Counted from the stretch's first letter, positions 9,226 to 18,584 are shown. The stretch is 64,000 nt of DNA from Chitinophagaceae bacterium UBA4411 (GCA_002400415.1 DGQP01000005.1:99638-163637); one strand, 5' to 3'. The notes: generated by a model not told the origin, from the sequence alone. Translations and numbers: made by a program.

Positions 9226-9888
9226 ATGAGTAAGACACAACAAATAACAGATGCGATTATAGCACAGGGCATACTGCCCTTGTATTTTAACCCCAGTGAA
9301 GAAGTAAGCCTGGATACATTAAAAGCAATTTATAAAGCAGGCATTAAAGCTGTTGAATATACCAACCGGGGCGAAGCAGCCCTGAACAACTTTAAAAAAA
9401 TGGTAGTGCTGAGGAATGCAGAAATGCCCGGGTTGTTATTGGGTGTGGGTACCATTAAGAATAAACAGCAGGCTGATGAATATCTTGCAGCAGGGGCTGA
9501 TTTTTTAGTAAGTCCGGGTTTTGTGCCAGAAGTAGCTGCCCATTGCGTGGCGAATGATATTTTCTATGCCCCGGGTTGCATGACTCCTACTGAGATCATT
9601 GCTGCAGAAAATGCAGGCATCGGTTTTATTAAGCTTTTTCCCGGAAATATGCTGGGTACCGAGTTTTTAACCACGATAAAGGATATCTTTCCTAAACTTT
9701 TATTTATGCCTACGGGCGGTGTTGATACAACAAAGGAAAGTATAGAAAGCTGGTATATGGCAGGTGTTTGTGCAGTCGGTATGGGTAGCAAACTGATCAG
9801 CAAGAAGCTGATGGAAGCAAAAGATTATGTAACGATTGAAGAAGAAACAAAAAAGGTACTGGGAGTAATTCGCAGTATAAAATCATAA
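9226..9888 (+). CDS. kdgA: KDPG aldolase (2-dehydro-3-deoxy-phosphogluconate aldolase)
   Basis: A class I aldolase that splits KDPG to pyruvate and glyceraldehyde-3-phosphate. It is a TIM barrel of 220 aa. The Schiff-base lysine lies in GFIKLFPGN, the general-acid/base Glu in AVEYTNRGEAAL, and phosphate-binding glycines in MPTGGVDTTKESI and AVGMGSKLIS. It ends 10 bp before the transporter gene, so the two are almost certainly co-transcribed. Some members also use 4-hydroxy-2-oxoglutarate; the operon context favours KDPG. Confidence 0.93.
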   Translation: MSKTQQITDAIIAQGILPLYFNPSEEVSLDTLKAIYKAGIKAVEYTNRGEAALNNFKKMVVLRNAEMPGLLLGVGTIKNKQQADEYLAAGADFLVSPGFVPEVAAHCVANDIFYAPGCMTPTEIIAAENAGIGFIKLFPGNMLGTEFLTTIKDIFPKLLFMPTGGVDTTKESIESWYMAGVCAVGMGSKLISKKLMEAKDYVTIEEETKKVLGVIRSIKS

Positions 9889-9898
9889 ACAGCATTTC

Positions 9899-11341
9899 AT
9901 GCAGCAGAGCCATACGAAAAACAAAATGACCAATTACCGGTGGGTTATTTGTTCCATGTTATTTTTTGCTACTACGATTAATTACCTGGATCGCCAGGTT
10001 CTTTCCCTGACATGGAAAGATTTTATAGTACCGGAATTTCATTGGAATAATAATGACTATGGCACTATCACAGCTATTTTTTCCATTGCGTATGCTGTAT
10101 CCATGCTGCTGGCTGGAAAATTTGTCGATTGGATGGATACTAAAAAAGGCTTTTTATGGGCTATTGGTATCTGGTCTGTAGGGGCTTGCCTTCATGCATT
10201 TTGCGGCATTGCCACTTCAGGTTTTCTGACAGGGAGCTGGCTGGTTGGGTTTGAAGGAGCGAAAGAAGCCATTGCTACTGTGAGTGATATATCTAAAGTT
10301 ACTTCGATCAGTGTTTCATTATTCGTTTTTGCCCGCATCATCCTGGCGCTGGGCGAGGCTGGCAACTTTCCCGCAGCCATTAAGGCCACCGCAGAATATT
10401 TTCCTAAAAAAGCGAGAGGGTTTGCTACCAGTATTTTTAATGCAGGGGCTACGATTGGAGCATTGGCAGCTCCCCTTTCAATTCCCTTTATAGCCAAAGA
10501 GTATGGCTGGGAAATGTCTTTTATAATCATTGGGGCATTAGGATTTATATGGATGGGATTTTGGGTTTTTATTTATAAAAAGCCGGAATTACATCCAAAA
10601 GTCAACGGGGAGGAGCTATCTTACATACAACAGGATGATCATACAAGTCCGGTTGAAAAAGCTGTTCATACAAAAAAGATAACATTCGGGCAGGCATTCC
10701 GTTACAAACAAACATGGGCATTTGCCATTGGCAAATTTATGACTGATGGAGTGTGGTGGTTTTTCTTGTTCTGGACCCCTGCATATTTGAGTTCCGTTTA
10801 TCATCTTGATTCTACACAAAGCGCACCGCAGATTTTTGTGCTGTATTTAATTACACTGCTTTCGATTTTTGGAGGTTGGCTGCCTACCTACTTTGTAGAA
10901 AAAAGGGGAATGAATCCATATAACGGAAGAATGAAAGCAATGCTGATTTTTGCTTTCTTCCCGCTTCTGACATTGCTGGCACAGCCTCTTGGCTATATCT
11001 CTGTATGGATACCTGTGGTTATTATAGGTATAGCTGGCGCTGCGCACCAGTCATGGTCAGCCAATATATTTTCTACCGTGGGTGATATGTTTCCAAGGTC
11101 GGCAATTGCAACCATCACCGGTATTGGAGGCATGGCTGGTGGAATAGGTTCTTTCCTGATTAATAAAGGATCAGGAATGTTATTTGATCATGCTGCTGAA
11201 ACCAGGATGAAGCTGTTTGGCTTTGAAGGTATTGAGTCTGGTTACCTGATCATTTTTGCAGTATGTGCAGTAGCATATCTTATCGGATGGCGCATAATGA
11301 AAACGCTGGTGCCGGTGTATAAACCTATTACAGATCTGTAA
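9899..11341 (+). CDS. exuT: MFS hexuronate transporter (ExuT-like, ACS family)
   Basis: An inner-membrane major facilitator of 480 aa with about 12 hydrophobic segments. Near the N-terminus it has the anion:cation symporter signature NYLDRQVLS. A further family block is ALGEAGNFPAAIKATAEYFP followed by KKARGFATSIFNAG. The ACS family carries hexuronates and related acids with protons. It is the last gene of the catabolic cluster, 10 bp after the aldolase, which supports galacturonate/glucuronate import. An insert of about 25 residues near position 110-135 (FLTGSWLVGFEGAKEAI region) is longer than usual between early helices. A second in-frame ATG at 9926 is also possible. Confidence 0.85.
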   Translation: MQQSHTKNKMTNYRWVICSMLFFATTINYLDRQVLSLTWKDFIVPEFHWNNNDYGTITAIFSIAYAVSMLLAGKFVDWMDTKKGFLWAIGIWSVGACLHAFCGIATSGFLTGSWLVGFEGAKEAIATVSDISKVTSISVSLFVFARIILALGEAGNFPAAIKATAEYFPKKARGFATSIFNAGATIGALAAPLSIPFIAKEYGWEMSFIIIGALGFIWMGFWVFIYKKPELHPKVNGEELSYIQQDDHTSPVEKAVHTKKITFGQAFRYKQTWAFAIGKFMTDGVWWFFLFWTPAYLSSVYHLDSTQSAPQIFVLYLITLLSIFGGWLPTYFVEKRGMNPYNGRMKAMLIFAFFPLLTLLAQPLGYISVWIPVVIIGIAGAAHQSWSANIFSTVGDMFPRSAIATITGIGGMAGGIGSFLINKGSGMLFDHAAETRMKLFGFEGIESGYLIIFAVCAVAYLIGWRIMKTLVPVYKPITDL

Positions 11342-11357
11342 TAATAAAGCAGAACTC

Positions 11358-11395
11358 ATTAACCAGGTGCTATTCAGCGGGGGTTCCTGGTTAAT
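11358..11395. terminator. Convergent inverted repeat between exuT and the acyl-CoA synthetase gene
   Basis: Ten-bp perfect arms (ATTAACCAGG / CCTGGTTAAT) with an 18-nt loop lie in the 49-bp convergent gap; the right arm covers the stop codon of the minus-strand gene. There is no strong T-tract, so efficiency is uncertain. Confidence 0.4.
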
Positions 11396-13175
11396 TGTAA
11401 ATGCGGTCAATAGCGTCTTTATATTTTTCTGATATTACTTTTCGTTTCATAGAAAGCTTGGGTGTCAGTTCGCCGCTATCCACACTCCATTCATTGGGCA
11501 GCAGTTCAAATTTTTTGATCTGTTCCACATGGTTAAAGAATTTATTAAAGCTTTCCACCAGGTCTTTATACAATTCTATTACTTTGGGATCCCGGATCAG
11601 GTCTTCATTGCTTATATCAGGCACCCCATGATGACGTGTCCAGTCACGCAGGTTGGGAAAAGAAGGAATCAGCAGGGCCCCGACAAATTTTCTTTCTGAG
11701 CCTACCACCATTACCTGTTCAATGAAGGGTGATTCTTTTAATTTATTCTCAATAGGCAACGGCGCCACATATTTACCGCCACTGGTTTTGAATAATTCCT
11801 TTTTCCGGTCGGTGATCTTTAAAAATTTATTATCGATGATCGTACCGATATCCCCCGTATGGAACCATCCATCGGTGATCACTTCTGCTGTGAGGTCGGG
11901 CCGTTTATAATAGCCCATCATTACATTCGGGCCTTTGCATAGTATTTCACCATCTTCAGCGATCTGTACTGATACGTTATCAATCAACGGGCCAACAGAG
12001 CCAAACATACGATCTTCTTCGTTGAAGCGGTTCACGCTGATAACAGGCGAAGTTTCAGTAAGGCCGTACCCTTCCATGATCGTGATCTGTCCTGCAGTAA
12101 AGATGCGGATCAGGCGCACCTGGCAGGCAGCGCCACCCGTTACAATACACCTGATATTACCTCCTAACCCTTCTCTCCATTTACTAAAGATGAGTTTATT
12201 GGCCAAAGCAAGCTGCATTTTATACCAGGCCCCCTGGTCCTTATTAATCTCAAATTTTTCAGCCAGGCCGTGCGCCCAGAAAAATAATTTCTTTTTCATA
12301 CCGGTGAGCTCATTCCCTTTCTGCATGATCTTATCATATACTTTCTCCAGCAATCTCGGCACTGTGGTGAACATATCCGGCTGTACCTCTTTCAGGTTTT
12401 CAGCAATTGTGTCAAGGCTTTCTGCATAATAGAGTGAGGTGCCCCTGAATAAATAGAGATAGGTCACCATTCTTTCGAAAATATGATTCAGGGGAAGAAA
12501 ACTGAGTGAACGCATTTTATCTCCGGGCGGGAAACAGGGCATGCAGGCTAAAACATTGGAAAGAATATTTTCATGGCTCAGCATTACACCCTTGGGTGTG
12601 CCGGTTGTACCGGATGTATAAATGATGGTGGCAAGGTCTTCATACCGTATCTTGTCTGCGATAGATTTTATTTGCGCCTTTAGTTCGGGTGTGCTGAGTG
12701 CCGTTACCTCTTTCCAGTGCCGGGCATTGGGCACGTGATCGAAAGTATAGATTTCTTTCAGGCTCTGCACTCTTCCTTTCAGGCTCAGTACTTTCAGGTA
12801 AAGATCTTCATCATTAACAAAAACAATTTTTACCTGTGCATCATTCAGGATAAACTCCAGCTCATTTACATTGATTGTAGGATAAATAGGAGTAAGTATG
12901 GCTCCGATCTGCTGTACAGCCAAATCCAGTAATACCCATTCCGGCCTGTTCTTGCACAGTATAGCGATTTTATCTCTTCCCTCTGCGCTCATATCATTGG
13001 GTCCTATGCCCAGGCTCAGCAGACCGGCGCCTAAATCATTGACTATATCACTTACCTGTTGAGTGCTGTATTTTTTCCATTGGCCTGCCTCTTTGCCTGC
13101 CAGCATATCTTCCAGGGAAGATGATCCTTCGAGGTGATATTGAAGGCAATCGAATAATCTGCGGGGTTCTGTCAT
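11391..13175 (-). CDS. Long-chain acyl-CoA synthetase (AMP-forming)
   Basis: Activates fatty acids to acyl-CoA through an acyl-adenylate. It is a 594-aa ANL-superfamily enzyme. The P-loop is TIIYTSGTTGTPKGVML (about residues 180-196); the adenylate-binding A5 motif is GYGLTETSPVI, followed by DGWFHTGDIG and the hinge/lysine region TDRKKELFKTSGGKYVAP. Size and the gate region fit FAA1/FadD15-like long-chain enzymes rather than acetyl-CoA synthetase. It stands alone on the minus strand with a 123-bp gap from the TPR gene upstream, which ends in a strong terminator, so it should have its own promoter. Chain-length preference is not visible. Confidence 0.9.
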   Translation of the reverse strand: MTEPRRLFDCLQYHLEGSSSLEDMLAGKEAGQWKKYSTQQVSDIVNDLGAGLLSLGIGPNDMSAEGRDKIAILCKNRPEWVLLDLAVQQIGAILTPIYPTINVNELEFILNDAQVKIVFVNDEDLYLKVLSLKGRVQSLKEIYTFDHVPNARHWKEVTALSTPELKAQIKSIADKIRYEDLATIIYTSGTTGTPKGVMLSHENILSNVLACMPCFPPGDKMRSLSFLPLNHIFERMVTYLYLFRGTSLYYAESLDTIAENLKEVQPDMFTTVPRLLEKVYDKIMQKGNELTGMKKKLFFWAHGLAEKFEINKDQGAWYKMQLALANKLIFSKWREGLGGNIRCIVTGGAACQVRLIRIFTAGQITIMEGYGLTETSPVISVNRFNEEDRMFGSVGPLIDNVSVQIAEDGEILCKGPNVMMGYYKRPDLTAEVITDGWFHTGDIGTIIDNKFLKITDRKKELFKTSGGKYVAPLPIENKLKESPFIEQVMVVGSERKFVGALLIPSFPNLRDWTRHHGVPDISNEDLIRDPKVIELYKDLVESFNKFFNHVEQIKKFELLPNEWSVDSGELTPKLSMKRKVISEKYKDAIDRIYN

Positions 13176-13246
13176 GGTGCAATCGTTATTTTAATCAGGC
13201 CTTTATAAAAGGTTACAGCAGTCAAATTAGGCAAAAAAGAAAACAT

Positions 13247-13277
13247 AAAAAAACCTCCTGTTCGTTAGTCCAGGAGG
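13247..13277 (-). terminator. Intrinsic terminator downstream of the TPR gene
   Basis: Read on the minus strand: a CCTCC-type stem (CCTCCTG arm at 13271-13277 partner of 13254-13260), 10-nt loop, then seven T residues (13247-13253 on the plus strand are A). Confidence 0.75.
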
Positions 13278-13298
13278 CAGGAATAAGTTGAACAAAAA

Positions 13299-14315
13299 TC
13301 ATCTTACCTGGTAATACTGGCCCGGTGGAACCCTGAAAACCCTGTTTTTCTGGAAAGTGGTAAAAGCATTGAAATTTTCAGCATGTGTTTTGGTCCAGTT
13401 ATCATAAGCAGCCAGGTTTTCAACCGGTCCGAAAAGCCATTGATTATAGGCTTCAAACAGCCCGTCACGGATCAGTTGCTGCTGGTAATCAAAAAGCCGG
13501 AACGGGAACTTAGCGGCATAATTAGTAAACCAGTTCAATATAAACCGGGTCCTGATCATCGTAAGTGTTTCAATGGTGACGCCTTTACTGGTAAGGGAAG
13601 ATTGTTTGCCCATCTCCGTTAAAAAAGCTTTGGCAAACTCACTCTTGTTTTTTTCTTCGCCCTGCATCAGGTCCGGGTTAGCAAATAATTTTTCTTTATA
13701 CCCCTGTAATAATAATTGTTTCATGGCGGCTCCTCTTTCACTCAGGCTTTCCATATTTACAAAGATTTCTCCGTATACAAGACTCCATACTTTATCTTTT
13801 GTATAGAAATAGAATAAGGCAGCATTATAATAGTTGCCTCCATACGCCGGGTCAATCTGTATACCTTTTTCCCATTGATCAATAGCCGTAAAATCTTTGG
13901 TGGCCCATAACAATTCGCCGTATTCACTGTACAAAGGACCGCTTCTCGGGAATTTCTTCAGTGCTTTTTTGTACATCTTGTCGCAATCTTTGACCAGTTC
14001 CAGTGCTTTATATACATTACCGGCAATCTGGTAAGTCATTACATCGGCGTCATCACGGTCCACGATAGCTTTCACACCATCCAGTGCTTTATCAAAATCC
14101 TGTTTGAGGTAATAGTTCTGGATCAGGTCTTTTTGCAATTCAAGATTGTTCTTATCCTGTTGCAGGGCACGGTTTAATACAATAATGGCATTATTATAAT
14201 CGCCGGCCATCATAAAAGTCCTGGCTGTTTCTCTGAGCGTTGCGATATCTTCTGGTTGCGCCAGTGAAGTGGCCAGGGAAAAGGAAAAGAAAAAAGCGGC
14301 AATAAGTTTTTTCAT
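13299..14315 (-). CDS. Secreted tetratricopeptide-repeat protein
   Basis: A 338-aa protein beginning with a clear signal peptide (MKKLIAAFFFSFSLATSLAQ). The start at 14315 is preferred over an upstream in-frame ATG at 14372, which would add 19 unrelated residues. Several TPR-like helical repeats occupy the N-terminal half (AGDYNNAIIVLNRALQQDKN, then YYLKQDFDKALDGVKAIVDRD and similar). The C-terminal third (LTMIRTRFILNWF, FPFRLFDYQQQLI) is not recognised. The TPR fold suggests a periplasmic scaffold or interaction role. It follows DUF1015 by 73 bp on the same strand and ends in a terminator, so it may be the last gene of a serC transcript. No specific function can be assigned. Confidence 0.8.
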   Translation of the reverse strand: MKKLIAAFFFSFSLATSLAQPEDIATLRETARTFMMAGDYNNAIIVLNRALQQDKNNLELQKDLIQNYYLKQDFDKALDGVKAIVDRDDADVMTYQIAGNVYKALELVKDCDKMYKKALKKFPRSGPLYSEYGELLWATKDFTAIDQWEKGIQIDPAYGGNYYNAALFYFYTKDKVWSLVYGEIFVNMESLSERGAAMKQLLLQGYKEKLFANPDLMQGEEKNKSEFAKAFLTEMGKQSSLTSKGVTIETLTMIRTRFILNWFTNYAAKFPFRLFDYQQQLIRDGLFEAYNQWLFGPVENLAAYDNWTKTHAENFNAFTTFQKNRVFRVPPGQYYQVR

Positions 14316-14388
14316 ATATAAAATTGAAAACAAAGAGACGTTACCATGAACGTCTCTGTTGCAAAGTAACAATTATTTTAGCAGCCAA

Positions 14389-15609
14389 TCAGAGCAGATG
14401 TGTTAAAAGTCCGTCCCGCAGTTTGGGCTCAAACCAGGTACTTTTCGGAGGCATTACATTACCACTGTCAGAGATAGCAAATAACTGTTCCAGCGTCACC
14501 GGGTGCAGGCTGAAAGCTACTTTCATTTCACCGCTGTTCACCCTTTTTTCCAATTCTTTGAGACCTCTTATGCCGCCTACAAAATCAATTCTTTTATCTG
14601 TCCGCTGATCTTTGATACCGAATAATTTATCCAATATATTATTGGAAAGGATTGTTACATCCAGTACCCCGATAGGATCTTCGGTCCAGGTATCTTTACG
14701 GGCGGTAAGAATATACCACTGGTTATTCAGGTACATACCAAATTCATGCAAATGGGCCGGCTTTACCGCTTCAGGGCTGGATGTAATCATAAAATCATCC
14801 TGGAGAGCGGCAATTAATTCTTCCGGGCTGCAATCATTCAGATCTTTAATAACCCGGTTATAATCCAATATGGCCAGCTGGCTGGCAGGAAAAATAGTGG
14901 TCAGAAAGAATTTTGCATCATTACTGCCTGGCAAAGCCTTGCTCACTTTGGCGGCAGAAGCAGCCCGGTGATGTCCGTCTGCAATATAAGTGCAGGGAAC
15001 TTTGTTGCTAAACAGGTCAGTAATGGCAGTAATTGTTGCATCTGCATTTACGATCCAGACGGTATGCTGAATATCATCTTCCGCAGTAAAATCGTAAACG
15101 GGTGCCTGGTTTTCCTGCCAGTCAGCAATAATTGAATTTACTTCTGACACATCCCTGCAGGCCAGGAACACATTCCCGGTTTGTGCCCTGATGGTCTGCA
15201 TATGATCAATACGATCTTTTTCTTTTTCCGGCCTGGTGAACTCGTGCTTTTTGATCACATCATCAAAATAATTCTGCACAGATGAAACACAAACCAAACC
15301 GGTTTGTGAACGGCCATTCATGATGAGACGATAGATATAATAACAGGGTTTTTCTTCCTGCAATAAGGTGCCGCTGGCAATAAATTGCTGCAGGTTCTCT
15401 TTGGCTTTTTCGTAAACGGCGGTACTGTGTATGTCAATTGTATCCGGGAGATCAATTTCTGATTTGGTTACATGCAGGAAGGAATAAGGATTTTCTCTGG
15501 CTTCTTCCCTTGCCTCAGCGCTATTGAGTACATCATAGGGACGGGAAGCTACCTGTTGTGATAAAGCGGGTGTTGGTCTTAACGCTTTGAAGGGTTTGAT
15601 AATGGCCAT
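14389..15609 (-). CDS. DUF1015 family protein
   Basis: A 406-aa cytoplasmic protein of the DUF1015 family. Conserved blocks are the N-terminal ASRPYDVLNSAEAREEARE, the central YIADGHHRAASAAKVSK with a Gly-His-His-Arg motif, and DQRTDKRIDFVGGIRGLKEL near the end. The family's chemistry is not established, though the HHR motif suggests a catalytic or phosphate-binding site. It lies 32 bp downstream of serC, and such proteins often lie next to serine-biosynthesis genes in Bacteroidota (recalled, not checked), so a link with phosphoserine metabolism is a reasonable inference. No membrane or signal sequences are visible. Confidence 0.85.
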   Translation of the reverse strand: MAIIKPFKALRPTPALSQQVASRPYDVLNSAEAREEARENPYSFLHVTKSEIDLPDTIDIHSTAVYEKAKENLQQFIASGTLLQEEKPCYYIYRLIMNGRSQTGLVCVSSVQNYFDDVIKKHEFTRPEKEKDRIDHMQTIRAQTGNVFLACRDVSEVNSIIADWQENQAPVYDFTAEDDIQHTVWIVNADATITAITDLFSNKVPCTYIADGHHRAASAAKVSKALPGSNDAKFFLTTIFPASQLAILDYNRVIKDLNDCSPEELIAALQDDFMITSSPEAVKPAHLHEFGMYLNNQWYILTARKDTWTEDPIGVLDVTILSNNILDKLFGIKDQRTDKRIDFVGGIRGLKELEKRVNSGEMKVAFSLHPVTLEQLFAISDSGNVMPPKSTWFEPKLRDGLLTHLL

Positions 15610-15641
15610 GTTCTGCTAAAAAATTTATTGGGGTATAAATA

Positions 15642-16712
15642 CTATCCTTTTTTTCGGGCAAACTCTTTCATCAGTTCTGTAAATGCCTTTACGCTTTCTA
15701 TAGTTAATGCATTGTACAGGGAAACACGGAAGCCACCCACACTCCGGTGGCCTTTTACCCCGATCATTTTTTCATTCTTGCACTGATCAAGAAATTCTTT
15801 TTCCAGGGTGGGATCTTCCATAATAAAGACAGCATTCATCCGGCTGCGGTCTTCCCTGGCAACCGGGCCTTTGAATAAGGGCAGGCTGTCTAATGTTTCA
15901 TAAAACAACTTTGCTTTTGCATCATTCAGTTGCTCAACAGCGGAAACACCTCCCATTTTTTTCAGCCAGCGCAGGGTGAGCAGAACAACATACACGGCAA
16001 ATACAGGAGGTGTATTCAGCATACTGCCTTCTTTAATATGATTGCGGTAATCAAGTATGGTCGGTATATTCCGGTTTACTTTCCCGGTAATGTTCTTGTT
16101 GATGATCACCAGGTTCACCCCGGCGGCACCCATATTTTTCTGGGCACCCGCGTAGATCAGGTCAAACTTGTTGAAATCCAGCCGGCGGCTCAGGATATCA
16201 CTGCTCATATCCGCTACTAACGGCACGCCACAGTCATAAGGTAACTGGTGCCACTGTGTGCCCGCAATCGTTTCATTGCTGGTAATATGTAAATAGGACG
16301 CTGTTGGTGTTACAGAAATATCCTTTGGTATGGTTGTGTAGTTGGTGTCTTTGGAAGAACCGACAATTTCCACATGGCCAAACAACTTGGCTTCTTTAAT
16401 CGCTTTACCAGCCCATGTTCCTGTTTCGGTATAGGCGGCAATATCATTTTCGTTCAGCAGGTTCATGGGTACCTGCATAAATTGCGTGGTGGCGCCTCCA
16501 TGAAGGAATAGAACTTCATGATCATTATCCAGCTGCATCAGCTCTTTTACCAATGATCTTGCTTCATCCATTACAGCTTCAAATAATGGAGTGCGGTGGC
16601 CGATCTCCAGAATGGAAAGGCCGGTATTATTAAAATCAAGAACAGCCTGGCTAGCTTGTTCAAAAACCTCTTTGGGCAAAACAGAAGGGCCGGCATTGAA
16701 ATTATGGATCAT
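15642..16712 (-). CDS. serC: Phosphoserine aminotransferase
   Basis: Transfers an amino group from glutamate to 3-phosphohydroxypyruvate in serine synthesis, and acts on the analogous intermediate in pyridoxal phosphate synthesis. It is a class V PLP enzyme of 356 aa. Seen are the opening HNFNAGPSVLPKEVFEQA, phosphate-binding HGGATTQFMQVPMNLL, the PLP lysine in YAGAQKNMGAAGVNLV, and the C-terminal substrate-binding HRSVGGFRVSLYNAL. On the minus strand a TACATTTG box (16756-16763) about 45 bp before the start matches the Bacteroidota -7 element. DUF1015 follows 32 bp downstream. Confidence 0.94.
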   Translation of the reverse strand: MIHNFNAGPSVLPKEVFEQASQAVLDFNNTGLSILEIGHRTPLFEAVMDEARSLVKELMQLDNDHEVLFLHGGATTQFMQVPMNLLNENDIAAYTETGTWAGKAIKEAKLFGHVEIVGSSKDTNYTTIPKDISVTPTASYLHITSNETIAGTQWHQLPYDCGVPLVADMSSDILSRRLDFNKFDLIYAGAQKNMGAAGVNLVIINKNITGKVNRNIPTILDYRNHIKEGSMLNTPPVFAVYVVLLTLRWLKKMGGVSAVEQLNDAKAKLFYETLDSLPLFKGPVAREDRSRMNAVFIMEDPTLEKEFLDQCKNEKMIGVKGHRSVGGFRVSLYNALTIESVKAFTELMKEFARKKG

Positions 16713-16814
16713 GGGCGATTAGGTTTCAACCCTGGCAACAGGGTCAATGAGGTGGCAAATGTACTAAATAAAAGAGCCCCGGAAAGTTAGTTGGGCGGCA
16801 GATTCTATGAGCGG

Positions 16815-17780
16815 TTATTCGTGTTCTCTTCCCCTGATGGCAGCATTTTTCCAGGCAGTGTTCAATTGCTCAAATTCCTGCAACTCTTCAGGAGTGAATT
16901 CTTTGTTAACGAGTTTGGTGAGGTCAGGTTGCCCTGCATTCACCCAGGCGGTGTACCAGAATGAAGCGACTGCATAAATGGATTGCCGCATTCGTCTTTC
17001 GGTCATTCCTTTCAGTGTAGCATCATACTTCAGGGAATATGCAGAAGAGTATTGACGGATCGTTACTCCGTTGCGGTCTTCGAATGCGAATTTCTGATCT
17101 GCAGGAAACTGTTTGCTTAATTCTTTCTCATATTTCAGCACGGTATCAGCAGCGGCGGCGCTTTCCAGCAGCCTTTTCCATATATAATCAGCAGGGTTCT
17201 TGATATATTCCGCTTTTCCAATGAAAAGGTCCCATTCTTTTTCGGCCAGCAACTCGGGAATCCGGCTTTCCCAAAAACCATGAATACCTTTCTGGTCTGT
17301 AAACTGGCCATTGTGATTACTGCTGGCATGAAGGGGTACGTGGGAATCGGCAATATAATGGCCGATCTCGGCGGAATACTTCAGGATCTTTACCTGGTTC
17401 TTTTCCTTGAAAGCTTCTGTTAAACGATATAGCATGGTTTGTAACCACCAGGGAGCAACTCCATGTGCCAGTAAAGTATCTTCTGAATATTTAGCAACTG
17501 CATCATTCCATTTCCGGGGCAGGGAATCAAAAGGGTAAGCGCCATAATGATCAAGGTCGATATAATGCCGCGGGCCTTCATCCGGAATGGCATATCTTCT
17601 TTTATCAGGATCTACCGCATGTTCTTCCAAAAAACTGATTGAAGGCTTGTACAGCACCATCATTTCAGGGGGTAAAAGGAACACAGCATGGTAGTTGATC
17701 TTGCGGTGTGCATAAAAACCCCAGCAAAAACACTGCTGCCAGAGCAAACAGGATAAAAAGATGAAAAGAATTTTCTTCAT
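16815..17780 (-). CDS. Secreted zinc-dependent phospholipase C / S1-P1 nuclease-like protein
   Basis: A 321-aa exported protein. The signal peptide ends at FC, leaving Trp20 as the new N-terminus; in this fold the mature N-terminal Trp helps bind zinc. Other likely ligands are His25 (WGFYAHRKIN), the HYIDLDHYG block, and the GHYIADSHVPLHASSNHNG stretch with its H...D..H pattern. Family members are trinuclear-zinc phosphodiesterases acting on phospholipids or nucleic acids. The start codon overlaps the stop of the DUF502 gene (ATGA), so the two form a bicistronic unit. Whether lipid or nucleic acid is the substrate cannot be decided by reading. Confidence 0.8.
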   Translation of the reverse strand: MKKILFIFLSCLLWQQCFCWGFYAHRKINYHAVFLLPPEMMVLYKPSISFLEEHAVDPDKRRYAIPDEGPRHYIDLDHYGAYPFDSLPRKWNDAVAKYSEDTLLAHGVAPWWLQTMLYRLTEAFKEKNQVKILKYSAEIGHYIADSHVPLHASSNHNGQFTDQKGIHGFWESRIPELLAEKEWDLFIGKAEYIKNPADYIWKRLLESAAAADTVLKYEKELSKQFPADQKFAFEDRNGVTIRQYSSAYSLKYDATLKGMTERRMRQSIYAVASFWYTAWVNAGQPDLTKLVNKEFTPEELQEFEQLNTAWKNAAIRGREHE

Positions 17781-18412
17781 GAAACAACTACGTTATCAGT
17801 TCCTTTTTTTTCATCATCATCATCCAGGTCCACCACACCGCCGGTCACGGCATATTTCATGGCTTCACCTGCTGTAATCTGTTCTATTTTACGGACTCTC
17901 GTGCGGGGCAATATATAAAGCTGGCCGGCAAAGTTGTAAGACTGGGGTACATATACGCTTACTTTATCGGAGCCCATCTCAAATTTTTCCATTTCTTCAT
18001 CTGTGAGGAAACCAACGATCCAGACATCTTCTGCAAATACACTGGCCAGGACTGCTTTGTTGAATTTTCTTTTATCACCGGCAAAGGCTTCAAAGAAATC
18101 TTTTGTAGAAGAATAAATGAATTTGATACCGGGCGTTCTTTCCATCCATTGGTCAAAGAAATTAATTGCACTGCCCATCAGGAAATTAGAACTGACCCAG
18201 CCTACAAGGATCACAAAAACAATAATGAGCACAAAGCCAAGACCGGGGATATTGACAAACGGACGGAGAATGCCATCTACTTTTTCAAAAAGCCAGTAGA
18301 GGGCATAGGCAGTAATGGCAATAGGTGCAATAATAATAAGCCCCTGTATAAAAAAGCGGATGATTTTCCTGACCGTACTTGTTTTTTTCAAAGCAGGAGT
18401 TTTGGGATTCAT
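17777..18412 (-). CDS. DUF502 family inner-membrane protein
   Basis: A 211-aa protein with two transmembrane segments near the N-terminus (IIRFFIQGLIIIAPIAITAY and IPGLGFVLIIVFVILVGWVS) and a soluble C-terminal domain with the family's conserved blocks (GIKFIYSSTKDFFEAF, VYVPQSYNFAGQLYILPR). ATG 18412 is chosen over the TTG two codons upstream. It overlaps the zinc phospholipase-like gene by ATGA and faces tetR across a 172-bp divergent region. The family has no settled function; envelope or trafficking roles have been proposed for relatives. A membrane location is well supported. Confidence 0.82.
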   Translation of the reverse strand: MNPKTPALKKTSTVRKIIRFFIQGLIIIAPIAITAYALYWLFEKVDGILRPFVNIPGLGFVLIIVFVILVGWVSSNFLMGSAINFFDQWMERTPGIKFIYSSTKDFFEAFAGDKRKFNKAVLASVFAEDVWIVGFLTDEEMEKFEMGSDKVSVYVPQSYNFAGQLYILPRTRVRKIEQITAGEAMKYAVTGGVVDLDDDDEKKGTDNVVVS

Positions 18413-18528
18413 GCACAACCAATTAAGTGCTAAAGGTAAAGCAATTTGAAAATTTGACTATGACATCTCTTATGTAAAACAAACAGTTGTCTGTGTGAAA
18501 GATTTGTTACGAATGGTGAAAAAAAAGG

Positions 18529-18567
18529 ATGGAAACTTTGGTTACGAAAAAAGTTTCCATAGTTTTG
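18529..18567 (+). promoter_or_regulatory. tetR promoter with overlapping TetR-type operator
   Basis: An inverted repeat with 11-bp perfect arms (ATGGAAACTTT 18529-18539; AAAGTTTCCAT 18550-18560) overlaps a Bacteroidota promoter: TTTG at 18537-18540, a 19-bp spacer, and TAGTTTTG (TAnnTTTG) at 18560-18567. The tetR start is at 18585. The layout predicts autorepression of the efflux operon by the TetR protein. Confidence 0.7.
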
Positions 18568-18584
18568 TTCCTCGATTTTGAAAT

